DNA of 61,831 bases from an uncultured Christensenellaceae bacterium (GCA_910588155.1 CAJUPB010000013.1:1-61831); one strand, 5' to 3'. Shown: positions 33,601-42,203, numbered from the stretch's first letter. The notes: generated by a model from the letters alone, not told the origin. Program-made: numbers and translations.

Positions 33601-36600
33601 GGCGGGATAGCGGTTGTCGGTTCCGTCGCTGTACGAATAGCGGTTGTCGTTTGCCTCGTTATTCGGGTCGGCGAAAGCAACGAGGTTTTTGGTTATGCCG
33701 AGACTGCCTATCGAATAGTTGAAAGTTGCCGAGGCGCGGGAATTCAGCGTCGTCGTATTCGGGCGTTTGCCGACATAGACGGGAAGATTCAGCGACGTCG
33801 TGCAACCGCCGTCGGGCGAGCTGTCGCGGTAACGCACGGTTATTTCCAAACCGCTCGTGCCGAAGCTTGCCGCGGGGGTTATCTTTATCGCCCAGCGCAG
33901 AGAATCCTTTTCCAGGCACTCCTGCAAAGTCGTGGAATATTTATTCAAATCCGCGGGGTCGCTCGGGTCTACGAGATGATAGCTGCCCGCGCTGTTTATG
34001 AACCACACTATTTTTACGGTGTTTTCAACTTCCGCGCTCTCGTTGGTGTATTCCGAATAGGGGTTCGTGAACGTCACCGCCGTTGCGGGAGTCGTCTTAT
34101 CGAAATAGCCGCCGCCGACTGCGGGAGTTTTCAAAGACGCTACGGGAAGCATATTTGCCGCGTCGTTATCGGGCATTATATGCTGCAAAGCGTCGTAATC
34201 GAGCGCGAAGAATTTGACCTTGTTTGCGGTCACTTTCGCCGCCTGCGAAGGATTCTTCGAGTCCAAACCGACGATACCGACGTTTGTCAGAAGTTCCGTC
34301 GTGAACGAATCGGGCGCAATATATCTCGGAGCGAGAATGTCCGCATTGTTGGACGGCTGCGAGAACCAATAGTTCACAGAGTCGTCGGGGTCTTTTTCGT
34401 TCTTTTCGAACTGCGTCGAGCCTACGAACACGGGGTTGCTGTTCAAGACCTCGACCTGTATCTGCAAATACGAAAATTCCGTGCTGTTATTGAAACCGTC
34501 GGTTACTTTGAACTGAACGAAAAGTCCGTGCTGTAAAGACTGCGTGGAACTCTTTCCCGTAATTCTTATTACCGAATAGTTGGAACGCGTTCCCGAGCCT
34601 ATCACGTTATAATCCACGGTGACATATTGAGAATAGTCTGCGACTTCCGTGAAAACTCCGCCGCTCATATAGCCGAGCTGCGGCTGTTGCATTATCGCAA
34701 GCGAAGAGAGGTCCGCCGTGTCGGCATCCGTCACAATCTCTCTCAAAGCGAACTCGCGGACGTTGTATCCCGTATCGGGAGACCAAGTCGTTTCGTAATC
34801 GCTTCCGACGCTTTCACCGCCCTTGTCGGGGTTGCTGCTGTTCGGGAAAGAATAGCTGCCGTCGTAGTTTGCGGAAAGATAGAACACGTCGGGTATATCC
34901 GATTTCAGCGTCGGTTTCGTGTTGACTACTCTGACGTAAATATTGAACGTTACCGTAGCTCCAGAGCTGTCGGTCACTTGTACGTTATCGAAAGTATAGG
35001 CGTTGTCGCCGTTGTTGCGAAGCAGCGGCGTAATTTGGAAACAGTCCATCGTTCCGCCGCTTGCGGAAGCCGAGGAAGGCACGTAAGCCATACTCAATTC
35101 GCCGATATATCTGCTTTGCGTATAGCTCGAACCGTCATAATTGAAAGGCAGAGAGGACGTCACGAAAGAAAGCGTGTCGCCGCCGAGTACGCCTGCCGTG
35201 CCCGCCGCGCCGAGCGTGCTCAAATCGGTACGGCTGCGAACGCGGTTCGGGGTCGAGTAAATCGCGTCGGAAAGCGCCGCATTGCCGCTGTTTGCGGGGT
35301 TGGAGTTATTTGCCGCGCCCGTCGAAGTGTTGTTTATCGTGGGCTGCGAAGCCAGGTCCGCATCGTAAACGAGGTCGTACGGAGTTATTCTGAACATATT
35401 GCGCAGATTGTTCGGAACGCTGTACGTCACGGTTACGACTTTCTCCGACGAACCGTCGGGCTGCGTCACCGTTTCTTCCGTGCGCTCGGCTATGTTCTGC
35501 AAATACATATTGTCTCTGACCTGCGGCGCGCGGTTATTGACTTTAACCGCGATTACCGCCGAAGCGGAGTTGCCGAATGTGTCCGTCAAGCGCACGGGAA
35601 CGTCCAACCACAAGTCGAGCGTGGAACGTATTGCCGTGAGTTTGATGCCGTAGAAAGTCGCCACGTCGCCGTTTACAGTTATTTCCGCCGCCGTTTTCTG
35701 TGCGGCGGTCAAGCGCGAGAAGCGGTTTGCCGGCGCATAGAGAGGCACTTTCTCGGCTTTTATATACCGAGTGAAGCCTATCGAATCGGCATTGTCGGTC
35801 GCATAGTCGGAACTTGACAGCGTGGAACCGAAGTCGGTGTTTATGTGCAAAAAGTCATTGAAGAAGAACGAGCTTGTGGACAGCGCAAACTCCGAAGAAT
35901 CGATGCCGAGCGCGTTTTCGACATAGTTTGCGGGGGTGTTGTAGTCTGCCGCGGAAAGCGCGCCGATACCTACCGAGGGGTCGGTTGCGACATAGTACGG
36001 AGCGATGACCGCGCTTTCACCTGCGGCGGTCACTCCGCCCTCTCCTTCCGTCGGCGCGTCGAGCTCGTAGGAAAGCGAACGAACGGTGGGCGCACTCGTA
36101 TCCGTCACGCGTATTGCAATCGGATACCATATACCCGTGTCGCGGGTATCGCCGCTGTCGGTTATATGCACAAGGACATAGAAGTCGCCGAGACCGGCTT
36201 TTGCTCTGCTTGCGGAATACTGCGAGCGAGTGGCTCTTATTGCAGTGAACGTTATGCCCGTGCTGTCGAGGGTATACGAAACGAACGCCTCGTTATACAC
36301 GCTCGACGACATACTCGCATTGAAAATGCTGTTTTGACTGAAACCCGTCGCCGTTCCCGACTCCGCGCTTGTGACGACGTCGGACTTTGCCGAGCCGACG
36401 TTATAGTTCGTCGTAACGCTTGTTGCGGTGTATGCCGTGCCGAACTTATTGACGCCGAAATACTCGTATTGCGGAACTTTGACGACATCGGTCAAGTTGC
36501 TGCCCGCAAAGAAAGAGAGGTCGTTGCCGTTTCTGTCCGTAACGAGCTGCGACAAAGTGACTTTTTGCGTGAGTTTGCCTGTGGTGTTCAGGTCTACGAG

Positions 36601-38406
36601 CGTCGCCGCGTTCTGCGTCGGACGTTCGTTGCCTATTCTGAACACTATATCGACGGCAAGTCTGCCCGACGACGCCGACGTCAATTCCGTATTCGTCGAA
36701 TTTTCGAACAGTCCTATCGTGACAGGTATTCTGAACCAACCTGCTCTGTTGGCAAGCAGCGGGCTTATCGTGAACGACGCGGCTTTCGACGCGTTTGCGT
36801 TGCCGCCGCTGTAACTTATGTTATAATAAGTTCCCGACCCCGACAGAGTAAACGTCGTGAAGAACACCGTGTCGAGATAGGTACCTGCGGGATATTGGTC
36901 GCTTCCGCGAGCCAACTCGGACGCGGTTATCGTCACCGAAGTATAGCCGCCGCGAGAGTATGCGTTCAATTCGAGCGGCTTTGTTATCATATACGTGAGT
37001 CTGCCCGTTCCGGCGTCGTTATAGATTTCCGACGCGCCCCAACTTGCCGAAGAGCTTACCGCAGACAGAAGCGGATAGTTCGTGCTTGTTTTGACGGAAT
37101 TGCCGTATATACCCGTGCCGCCGCCTTTCGAGCCGTCGCCGAGTTTGGTTATCGCACCGAAACCCGAACCGTTAATCGTAAACGAAGTCACGACGCTGGT
37201 TCCAGCGGCATCCTTGACGTTGGCATAGAAAGTCGTGCTTGCAAAAACTTTTTTTGCTCTGACAGCCAACGTATTCGTGGTACCCGAAACAAGCGAGTAC
37301 TCCAAATACGAAGTAGCCGCCGTCGTACAAGCCGAGTTTGTGTATATCGCGTTATTTATGAAAACGTGTCCGCTTTCCAAATACGGGCAAGCGTCGTTTA
37401 CGAGAGAGCTTGCGGTTATATTCGTCTTTGCCGTTCTGTTTATCGTGTACGAGACTCCGCTTTTCGCCGTGGGCGGAAGGTTGGTACACACTATTCTCGC
37501 ATAGCCGTTGAGTCCGCTATTGCCCGTTCCCTTCGTATAGTTTGCTCCGTAGGAAGTCGGATTAGGCATTGCCACGTTGCCGTTGTAGAACGTGCGCGAA
37601 GCAAGCGAAGTCGCAACAAACGACAGACCGCCGGCTCCCTGCGAGTCGGTAGTAGAACCGTAGCCGCCGTAATAACCGCCGCCGCCGCCGCCGCCGTCTA
37701 CATTAGTACCGGGATTTATACAGTCCTGCCCCTGACCGAAATAAGAATCGTTATTGTTTATATAAGTATTTCCGGCCGCATTGGCTCCGGGAGTAAGTCC
37801 GCCCCATCCGCCGCAAGGAGTACCGCCGCTGCCGCCGCCGCCGCCGCCGCCGCCGACCACGAGCACCGAACCCTTATTGTTTTTCAGCGCATTCAAAACG
37901 CCCGTGGCTTTGGCAAAGTGCGTCGCGCCGCCGCCGCCGCCCGAGGTTCCGTACGTTCCGGCGCTGCCGCCGCCGTTATAACCGCGAGTCGCCGCGCCCG
38001 CTCCGTTTTTGCCTACGCCGCCGACGACAATATATATAGTGGTATCAGCAGTCACCGTCAAAGTGCCCGCCGCGTAACCGCCGTGACCGCCCACACCCGA
38101 CGAGTCGTTGCCGCCCTGCGCGCCCCACGCTTCCAGCTTATACGTGCCTTTCGGCAAAGTCACCGACTGCACGCCGCCCGTATAAGCATAATTCTTGTAA
38201 TAATACGCGCCTGCGGACGTAGAGGTCTTCGTCCAACCGGCGACGTTTTCCGCCGTTTGCGACGTCGAGGTCTGCTCCCCTTCCGTAGCCGCGTTTTGCA
38301 CGCTTTGCGAAGTTTCCGCCACGGCAAGCATTGCGCCGCCGCCGAAACAGAGCGTCACCGTCATAATCAATGTCAATATCGTGCAAACCAATTTGCTTTT
38401 GTTCAT
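27652..38406 (-). CDS. Giant multi-domain surface protein B (3584 aa)
   Basis: Architecture is the same as protein A. A signal peptide (cleavage after AVA near residue 30) precedes a glycine-rich domain (about 78-306) with GTYKLEAWGAQGG, GGYAAGTLT, YIVVGGVG and GGGGGATHF. A long row of modules with borders such as NERPTQ, NNRAPQV, NTKPTL, NSNPVF, NQAPVAL, NSAPTF and NDAPRY follows, then a transmembrane helix (about 3466-3487), a basic stop-transfer segment and a 97-residue tail ending GGYDGNGF. Colinear pairs can be recognised, for example DVFYLSANYDG with TGYNVREF here and NVFYLSSNFNG with TGYNVREF in A, so the genes arose by duplication of the whole gene and then diverged. GGAGG precedes the ATG. 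A role in cell-surface contact is inferred only. Confidence 0.9.
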   Translation of the reverse strand: MNKSKLVCTILTLIMTVTLCFGGGAMLAVAETSQSVQNAATEGEQTSTSQTAENVAGWTKTSTSAGAYYYKNYAYTGGVQSVTLPKGTYKLEAWGAQGGNDSSGVGGHGGYAAGTLTVTADTTIYIVVGGVGKNGAGAATRGYNGGGSAGTYGTSGGGGGATHFAKATGVLNALKNNKGSVLVVGGGGGGGGSGGTPCGGWGGLTPGANAAGNTYINNNDSYFGQGQDCINPGTNVDGGGGGGGYYGGYGSTTDSQGAGGLSFVATSLASRTFYNGNVAMPNPTSYGANYTKGTGNSGLNGYARIVCTNLPPTAKSGVSYTINRTAKTNITASSLVNDACPYLESGHVFINNAIYTNSACTTAATSYLEYSLVSGTTNTLAVRAKKVFASTTFYANVKDAAGTSVVTSFTINGSGFGAITKLGDGSKGGGTGIYGNSVKTSTNYPLLSAVSSSASWGASEIYNDAGTGRLTYMITKPLELNAYSRGGYTSVTITASELARGSDQYPAGTYLDTVFFTTFTLSGSGTYYNISYSGGNANASKAASFTISPLLANRAGWFRIPVTIGLFENSTNTELTSASSGRLAVDIVFRIGNERPTQNAATLVDLNTTGKLTQKVTLSQLVTDRNGNDLSFFAGSNLTDVVKVPQYEYFGVNKFGTAYTATSVTTNYNVGSAKSDVVTSAESGTATGFSQNSIFNASMSSSVYNEAFVSYTLDSTGITFTAIRATRSQYSASRAKAGLGDFYVLVHITDSGDTRDTGIWYPIAIRVTDTSAPTVRSLSYELDAPTEGEGGVTAAGESAVIAPYYVATDPSVGIGALSAADYNTPANYVENALGIDSSEFALSTSSFFFNDFLHINTDFGSTLSSSDYATDNADSIGFTRYIKAEKVPLYAPANRFSRLTAAQKTAAEITVNGDVATFYGIKLTAIRSTLDLWLDVPVRLTDTFGNSASAVIAVKVNNRAPQVRDNMYLQNIAERTEETVTQPDGSSEKVVTVTYSVPNNLRNMFRITPYDLVYDADLASQPTINNTSTGAANNSNPANSGNAALSDAIYSTPNRVRSRTDLSTLGAAGTAGVLGGDTLSFVTSSLPFNYDGSSYTQSRYIGELSMAYVPSSASASGGTMDCFQITPLLRNNGDNAYTFDNVQVTDSSGATVTFNIYVRVVNTKPTLKSDIPDVFYLSANYDGSYSFPNSSNPDKGGESVGSDYETTWSPDTGYNVREFALREIVTDADTADLSSLAIMQQPQLGYMSGGVFTEVADYSQYVTVDYNVIGSGTRSNYSVIRITGKSSTQSLQHGLFVQFKVTDGFNNSTEFSYLQIQVEVLNSNPVFVGSTQFEKNEKDPDDSVNYWFSQPSNNADILAPRYIAPDSFTTELLTNVGIVGLDSKNPSQAAKVTANKVKFFALDYDALQHIMPDNDAANMLPVASLKTPAVGGGYFDKTTPATAVTFTNPYSEYTNESAEVENTVKIVWFINSAGSYHLVDPSDPADLNKYSTTLQECLEKDSLRWAIKITPAASFGTSGLEITVRYRDSSPDGGCTTSLNLPVYVGKRPNTTTLNSRASATFNYSIGSLGITKNLVAFADPNNEANDNRYSYSDGTDNRYPAGDPFYYDSVELENNANTGADTPAYIPVSYLAVPQEIAHSMTYTVDFAFSRYLRDEHGIVNPANPTDLTKNMWASMTLLDPVTGLSWTGDEIANNPYVNIEYTEDYSAISADKYLNTPLYFWNDGEENRSSDAALREDLFGFKLTKKSVRSKGRLELNVSLAKYQYDSGSNNTTVSGAKGQRSVNADTSKVDPIETVTLYIEVPNDNMQLSNSVMELSTAALNKANPSSGSNAAEFTIGSQNAIISLVGDDAAKNALSRTNYRLFAEYDYDSSLPRDYLTAPYKSPITGSVTTRTYKERAYFLNQSVTGLSQDYIDRLLDGTSGNRTYGKNVTDAQLAAYFGIKEKDASGNAVNLADELNKIRDGSRQAVINPGYTNFFTVSPMGRDDANLSFRAVRRISLDAETVFDKMNGGVEPSADDMLSVYERYIASEEQLKGLAVKMVNNSVVVYYPFRVVVYDDYEGSGFFEGSYQMLEIDVYIGNSNPYANKAMISTDSADGRYYYNLDIAKGDSYMMRISDFFGDNDMRLNNVYAYKTREELEKSGNSVIDINTSDYYVAPPAGTTGNVFSTLRLTAATDVENVAIEFNGKYDVPAKQNVEDAAKTGYYYDNAMIGSIRFTAVNRAKNVSKFTLTFSDNARVSVSIEFRITISNQAPVALIADGGQTYVKTSDIKMRTGEVFTMLATSWDKFIGGMYAITGVSPNAEFGDDFYTKGYVDNGRTVELNQAQKTEITNKYAIGRFSDYEQFSNRNKKSNSYTESYARFDFSDVGLESKLKDRRTEFIFDSTKVSGTYAYEDGRGNHYASGNLGYLALADDDLPWGLKFRITDSVIGVATDAISAMPLNTLGDSYAVAYQFKANSGCNNVPITLRAYDAEGKSIQFTFRITVENSDPELVGENVESEKYGGIRFETGEYRLTMTYGQVLEIPVSALAFDNDLNDRYNLRTQRAYNGSAFEIDGFGGISSNDYISAEDGLSRITLRCTGVLLGDKTDTVVRFRVVDPLATKPLQITIRISTKYSPLTDAANTNNFEVKSVEEYYDALDNNPSVLNLVGGSAATDKVKDGDFGAPVRYGVQVYALFDILGSGALRTVTPANATGVNSEAYELLNYSTDTGKSTETVNETALKKFEFIRKYFDFDIASDDASVSFVPTGMRISGALPLYFKVTKTVGAGNYDESVNRVGGVTVNVTVKNSAPYSIGETATNSGSFANDSLAVKPSANYLTVRGCAGYAQEYRLWNRDDNDRGLFADYDDEDELSFVDYEVVGSDDGAGNVVMPADGWREDKTAGLPQAFNIIVSNGSLRAIIVRKVVNPDGADKAFVIPVKVTVKDKTGATASTVITFEIHNSAPTFTEFNLSGSEGYDRNKYSVTDAGEEYLLEMAVRFGETKQIDLSEFLSDDDMAGGEKFALAEYTKDSRLSLHDLDYANNAGMGNVHYAGTSAEARMFAVRLASENNLKFSVEGLSSNRGLTADVIVILQDSSLVQTEKLLRIRLVVGNSAPVRVKEESTITLMGSDDLSVVASSQVEISIADWFEDPNPADNGGEQYPDSKTYMRIYAYQLGDIYSYGDTVEGDDPNTDNDPNLFVATYPTDNNAHLQKLRIMPRANRYGSQQLVIYVTDDGATGAADAYSLILELTVIVARDLNSLELIDRTVPWMREDEITVEKIIPKAFALGYNITNIRQDVEVANYERGAVNIRYDEENGTYWVKAMKRPGSSGFRVGMIATLVAGNTAPKDLMFDLTILPNDAPRYITANGAEVKEYGYETDVLSDERSISIKAEDWFIDPEEDNMTLLDVKSSHSFVVTAELNKESNEIVLKFKARGSSSVDVTLTDATGQEYGYTVTVTNTTLPELNFFLGVIQSMVLHPWSYIGVVALVILLLLLIIFLVGLRRKKQRERAEVEALLVSEMQLEEQMLRIAQAQQRQAEMNCNNMLPPYSQGYMQGGIGLPPPVQGTPPAALGAPPEQNGINQLPPGGNGGGYDGNGF

Positions 38407-38488
38407 TATGAAAGCCTCCGAAAACGGACTTTTATGAAACGTATACTCTACGAAGGCATACGTTTACCCTTACACTACTATCAGTATA

Positions 38489-38546
38489 CGATTATATATT
38501 ACCACAAGATACGTCAAAAATCAAGTAATTATGAACAAATTATGAA
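38489..38546 (-). promoter_or_regulatory. Promoter and direct-repeat box of giant protein B
   Basis: The box TATGAA (38530-38535), five bases, TATGAA (38541-38546) matches the box before giant protein A over about 23 of 24 positions starting at TAATTATGAAC (38526). Downstream on the minus strand lie overlapping promoter choices: TTGACG (38512-38517) with TATAAT (38491-38496) at 15 bases, or TTGATT (38519-38524) with TAATAT (38496-38501) at 17 bases. Which is used cannot be told by eye. Confidence 0.6.
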
Positions 38547-38556
38547 GAAAAAAACA

Positions 38557-38605
38557 GAAAAAACGCACCCCGTGTCCGCAAAACGGATTTCGGAGTGCGC
38601 TTTTT
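38557..38605 (-). terminator. pgk terminator
   Basis: On the minus strand CGCACTCCG pairs with CGGGGTGCG around an inner TCCG / CGGA hairpin and is followed by a T run. The flanking A and T runs make it potentially bidirectional. It isolates pgk from the promoter of giant protein B. Confidence 0.8.
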
Positions 38606-38636
38606 ACTCTATTTTACAAAGTCGATACGATTATGT

Positions 38637-39827
38637 TTACTTATCGTTCAGGCAAGCAATACCGGGAAGAATTTTGCCTTCGAGATATTCGAGGCTGGCG
38701 CCGCCGCCCGTGGAAATATGCGTTACCTTATCCGCAAATCCGAGCTGTTCAACAGCCGCCGCGCTGTCGCCTCCGCCGATTATGGTTACAGCGTCCTTAT
38801 TCTCGGCGAGAGCTTTCGCCACTGCCTTCGTGCCGACTGCGAATCTTTCGAACTCGAACACGCCCATAGGACCGTTCCAAACGACGGTCTTTGCCGTTTT
38901 GACAACGGAAGCGAACAGTTCTGCGGTTTTGGGTCCGATGTCGAGTCCCTCCCAACCGTCGGGAATCTCGCCTGCGTTGCAGACCTTGCTTTCCGCGTCC
39001 GCCTTGAATTCCTGCGTTATGACGTTATCGACGGGAAGATAAAGTTTGACGTTCTTTTCCTCGGCTTTCTTCATAAGCTCCGCGGCAAGTTCGATTTTGT
39101 CTTTTTCCACTCTGGACATACCCGTTTTTCCGCCCTTTGCCGCACTGAACGTATATGCCATCGCGCCGCCGATGAGCAGGCTGTCCACCTTATCCAAAAG
39201 GTTGGTTATCACTCCGATTTTGTCGGAAACTTTCGCGCCGCCCAAAATAGCCACGAACGGACGTTTGGGAGCGGTCAGCGCGCCGCCCATTATCTCGATT
39301 TCCTTTTCAATCAAAAAGCCCGCGACGTTGGTCTTGCAATAGTCCGCAACACCTGCCGTGGACGCGTGGGCGCGGTGAGCCGTTCCGAAAGCGTCGTTTA
39401 CGTACACGTCGGCGAAACTTGCGAGCGCCTTTGCGAACTCGGGGTCGTTCTTCTCCTCTTCCTTATGGAAGCGCACGTTTTCCAAAAGCACGGCGTGACC
39501 GTTTTCGAGAGCGGCGACTTTCTTTTTCGCGTCCTCGCCTATTACGTCGTTTGCCAAAACCACTTTATTGCCGAGCAACTCGTTGAGGCGGTCGCATACG
39601 GGTTTTAAGCTGAATTTCGCCTCGAAGCCGTTCTTGGGTCTGCCGAGATGGGAAGCAAGCACGACTTTCGCGCCGTGACCGAGCAGATATTCAATCGTCG
39701 GCAGTGCGCCGATTATTCTGTTCTCGTCGGTAATCTTACCGTTTTCGTCCTGCGGCACATTGAAGTCGCAACGAACGAATACTCTTTTTCCCTTGACGTC
39801 TACGTCCTTGACAGTCTTTTTGTTCAT
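38637..39827 (-). CDS. pgk: Phosphoglycerate kinase
   Basis: The 396-residue glycolytic enzyme transfers a phosphate from 1,3-bisphosphoglycerate to ADP. Visible motifs are RVFVRCDFNVPQD (substrate-binding N domain), LASHLGRPK, LLENVRFHKEE, VNDAFGTAHRAHAS, ILGGAKVSDK (hinge and nucleotide side), VWNGPMGVFE and IIGGGDSAAA with the ATP-binding STGGGASLEYLEG. Length is normal. AAGGAG lies six bases before ATG. It follows the TIM-barrel gene with a 29-base gap and probably shares its promoter. Confidence 0.97.
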   Translation of the reverse strand: MNKKTVKDVDVKGKRVFVRCDFNVPQDENGKITDENRIIGALPTIEYLLGHGAKVVLASHLGRPKNGFEAKFSLKPVCDRLNELLGNKVVLANDVIGEDAKKKVAALENGHAVLLENVRFHKEEEKNDPEFAKALASFADVYVNDAFGTAHRAHASTAGVADYCKTNVAGFLIEKEIEIMGGALTAPKRPFVAILGGAKVSDKIGVITNLLDKVDSLLIGGAMAYTFSAAKGGKTGMSRVEKDKIELAAELMKKAEEKNVKLYLPVDNVITQEFKADAESKVCNAGEIPDGWEGLDIGPKTAELFASVVKTAKTVVWNGPMGVFEFERFAVGTKAVAKALAENKDAVTIIGGGDSAAAVEQLGFADKVTHISTGGGASLEYLEGKILPGIACLNDK

Positions 39828-39856
39828 ACTTATCTCCTTATATAATTTTAATATCG

Positions 39857-40651
39857 TCAGCTCTGTATTACGTCCGCAAGCAACTTGCGTATGTAATCGT
39901 AGCTGTCTTTCAATTCGTTTGTGTCCTTATAGTCCTTCGAATATACTTCGATGAATATATGGACGTTTACATTGCGCTTATCCAATTCTCTGAACAGTTT
40001 TTCGAAATTGAACTTGCCCTTGCCCGGAAGCAAAGTATCGTCCTTGACCGTGTCGCAAAGGTGCACGGTGGACACTCTGTCTTCCATTACGTCGAGAAAT
40101 TTATACACGTCGAAACCGCTTTTCAAAGCCTGCGACAACGACAGCGTGCCGCAGAGCGAAGGGCATTCCTTTTTCAGCTGTTTGAAAAAGTCGGGATAAT
40201 TGAAATAAGTCCAATGCACGTTTTCGTACGACAGCCGCAAGCCGTAGCTTTCGGCAATCTCGCAAAGTTTGTTCACGGTTTCTCCGAACTTTGCGAAATC
40301 GAACGTATAGTTTCTGCGCTTCAATCTCGTCGGTCCGTGAAAAGTATAGAACTTTGCGCCGAGCATTGCGCCTGCATAACAAACCTTTCTGAAAATCGCT
40401 TCCGCATCCGCACGCACTCTCGGATTGGTGTTGAAAAGCTGCGGCTCGAACTGCGCCGCGAGAGCCTGCACGGAATGGACGTATATATCGTCCTTTCTCT
40501 GCACAAGCGCGTCGACAAAAGGTTTTTCGTACTCCGAAAAAGTATTCAGCAATACCTCTGCGGTATCTACGTGCATTTGTTTCAAAGTTGCGAAGCAGTT
40601 TTCCGTCGCTATACGGTTGAAAAACGACGCTGTGGAAATTCCTACCCTCAA
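39857..40651 (-). CDS. Sugar phosphate isomerase/epimerase-like TIM-barrel protein
   Basis: The 264-residue product fits the xylose isomerase-like TIM barrel (AP endonuclease 2 family). It starts MRVGISTASFFNR, and has FYTFHGP with a metal-site histidine, LSYENVHW with the acidic metal ligand, STVHLCDTVKDDTLLPGKGKF with the DxxxDxLPG-like ligand pattern, and HIFIEVYSKDY at the end. These four positions correspond to the usual divalent metal site. The substrate cannot be inferred; neighbours are glycolytic (pgk, pgi), which hints at carbohydrate use. Preceded by CTTACGG-flanked AAGGAGG. Confidence 0.75.
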   Translation of the reverse strand: MRVGISTASFFNRIATENCFATLKQMHVDTAEVLLNTFSEYEKPFVDALVQRKDDIYVHSVQALAAQFEPQLFNTNPRVRADAEAIFRKVCYAGAMLGAKFYTFHGPTRLKRRNYTFDFAKFGETVNKLCEIAESYGLRLSYENVHWTYFNYPDFFKQLKKECPSLCGTLSLSQALKSGFDVYKFLDVMEDRVSTVHLCDTVKDDTLLPGKGKFNFEKLFRELDKRNVNVHIFIEVYSKDYKDTNELKDSYDYIRKLLADVIQS

Positions 40652-40692
40652 AGTTACCTCCTTACGGTCGGTCGGACATTGGATACTCTTTT

Positions 40693-40721
40693 ATTTTAGC
40701 ACATCGAATGTCTTTTGACAA
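40693..40721 (-). promoter_or_regulatory. Promoter for the TIM-barrel gene and pgk
   Basis: TTGTCA (40716-40721) and TAAAAT (40693-40698), 17 bases apart on the minus strand, downstream of the pgi stop codon. Confidence 0.65.
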
Positions 40722-40747
40722 GCGATTTGCCGCCGCGGCGAAAACGT

Positions 40748-42142
40748 TTATCCCGCGACGTATTTATCGTCGTGCGGCGCGTTTTCGACTTCTTCGAGCT
40801 TGCTTTCGTAGCCCTTTCTTCCGAGCATTGCGAACGTGGCTTTCTTGCCCTCTTCGACGCCCGGTTGATTGAACGTGTCTATATTCAGCATTGCGCCGGC
40901 AAAAGCCGTTTGATACATAAAGTACATCAAGAGTTCGCCTATCGTCTCGGCGTTCACTTCGGGCAGCGTTATCGTGAAGTTGGCTCTGTTTGCTTTCGTG
41001 AGAGCGTAGGTCGTGGCGACGCGTTCGGCATTTATGAGTTCTCCGAGCGTGTGACCTTTCAAAAAGTCGCAGGCATCTATTTCCCTGTCGTCGGTTATCG
41101 TTCTGTCTCCGCGGAACTTATCCACCGCTATGAACGTGACGACCTTGTCGAACGGACCTTCCGTATACAACTGCACCTGGCTGTGCTGGTCGGTTACGCC
41201 GAGAGCCTTTGTCGGGGTCTGACCGGCATAAACGGTTTTGCCGTTCAAATCGGTTGCCTTGCCGAGGGATTCCGCCCAGAGCTGACAGAAGAAATCGGCG
41301 GTGAATTTCAGACCGTCGCAATACGGCATCATAACGTTTATGTTACAGCCGTTTTTCATAGCCTCGTACTGCAAGAATGCGGTTATCAAAGAGGGGTTTT
41401 TGTTCAAGCTCTTCTCTTCCGCAGCCTTGCTTGCCTCTCTCGCGCCCTTTAAGAAGCCTTTGACGTCCAAGCCTAGAGCGGCAAACGGCGCAAGTCCCAC
41501 GGAGCTGAATACCGAGAATCTGCCGCCAACGCCGGCTTCCACTCCGAAAACCTCGAAACCTTCCTTTACCGCAAGCGCGTACAGCGTGCCTTTGCCTATC
41601 GTCGTCGTGACGGCGATATGTTTCTTGGCTTCTTCCTTGCCGAGAGCCTTTTTCAGCAGGTCGTATACAATCAGGAACTGGCTCAACGTTTCGCTCGTTT
41701 CGCCGCTTTTGGTTATTACGTTGAAATACGTCGTTTTGACGTCCACGACATCGAGCAGCGCGTTCATTCTCTCGGGGTCTACGTTGTCTTCCACGTAGAG
41801 TTTGGGCGCATTGCGCTTTTCCCTCGGGAGTTCGTTGTGATGCAAATGCAGCAGAGAGCTTGCGACGGCTATCGCGCCGAGAGCCGAGCCGCCTATGCCG
41901 AGCACGACATAGCTTTCGGCAGCCTTTCTCACTCTGTCTCCGTAGGCGATTATCTTGCCGAGGTCCGACTCGGAGATATACGGAGAATCGCACCACTGCT
42001 GCCAGCCCTTGCCGCGGCTGTCGAGAACGCTCTTTCTCGCCTTTTCAATCAGCGCGGCGTTTTTTTCGAAGGCTTCTTCCCCTATGCCGCGCTCGCCTAT
42101 CGACGATTGCATCATATTGTTATAGTCAACTTTGAGTTTCAT
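40748..42142 (-). CDS. pgi: Glucose-6-phosphate isomerase
   Basis: The 464-residue enzyme interconverts glucose 6-phosphate and fructose 6-phosphate. It shows VVLGIGGSALGAIA (phosphate binding), NVITKSGETSET, GVEAGVGGRFSVFSSVGLAP (family signature), TDQHSQVQLYTEGP with the catalytic histidine, and TFNQPGVEEGKK with the catalytic lysine region. The short form of about 450-460 residues is usual in Bacillota. It has its own promoter and AAGGAG before the ATG. Confidence 0.97.
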   Translation of the reverse strand: MKLKVDYNNMMQSSIGERGIGEEAFEKNAALIEKARKSVLDSRGKGWQQWCDSPYISESDLGKIIAYGDRVRKAAESYVVLGIGGSALGAIAVASSLLHLHHNELPREKRNAPKLYVEDNVDPERMNALLDVVDVKTTYFNVITKSGETSETLSQFLIVYDLLKKALGKEEAKKHIAVTTTIGKGTLYALAVKEGFEVFGVEAGVGGRFSVFSSVGLAPFAALGLDVKGFLKGAREASKAAEEKSLNKNPSLITAFLQYEAMKNGCNINVMMPYCDGLKFTADFFCQLWAESLGKATDLNGKTVYAGQTPTKALGVTDQHSQVQLYTEGPFDKVVTFIAVDKFRGDRTITDDREIDACDFLKGHTLGELINAERVATTYALTKANRANFTITLPEVNAETIGELLMYFMYQTAFAGAMLNIDTFNQPGVEEGKKATFAMLGRKGYESKLEEVENAPHDDKYVAG

Positions 42143-42174
42143 TCCACTGTCTCCTTAATTTTTTATCCGCGGTT

Positions 42175-42203
42175 ATTATACAATATTACAGAGAAAAAAA
42201 CAA
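42175..42203 (-). promoter_or_regulatory. pgi promoter
   Basis: TTGTTT (42198-42203) and TATAAT (42175-42180) with 17 bases between them on the minus strand. Confidence 0.7.

Noticed and set aside
16630..39042. Long plus-strand open frames of 700-1100 codons opposite the two giant genes
   Set aside because: They mirror the codon bias of the minus-strand genes, have no ribosome binding sites and give arginine-, tyrosine- and valine-rich sequence without domains.
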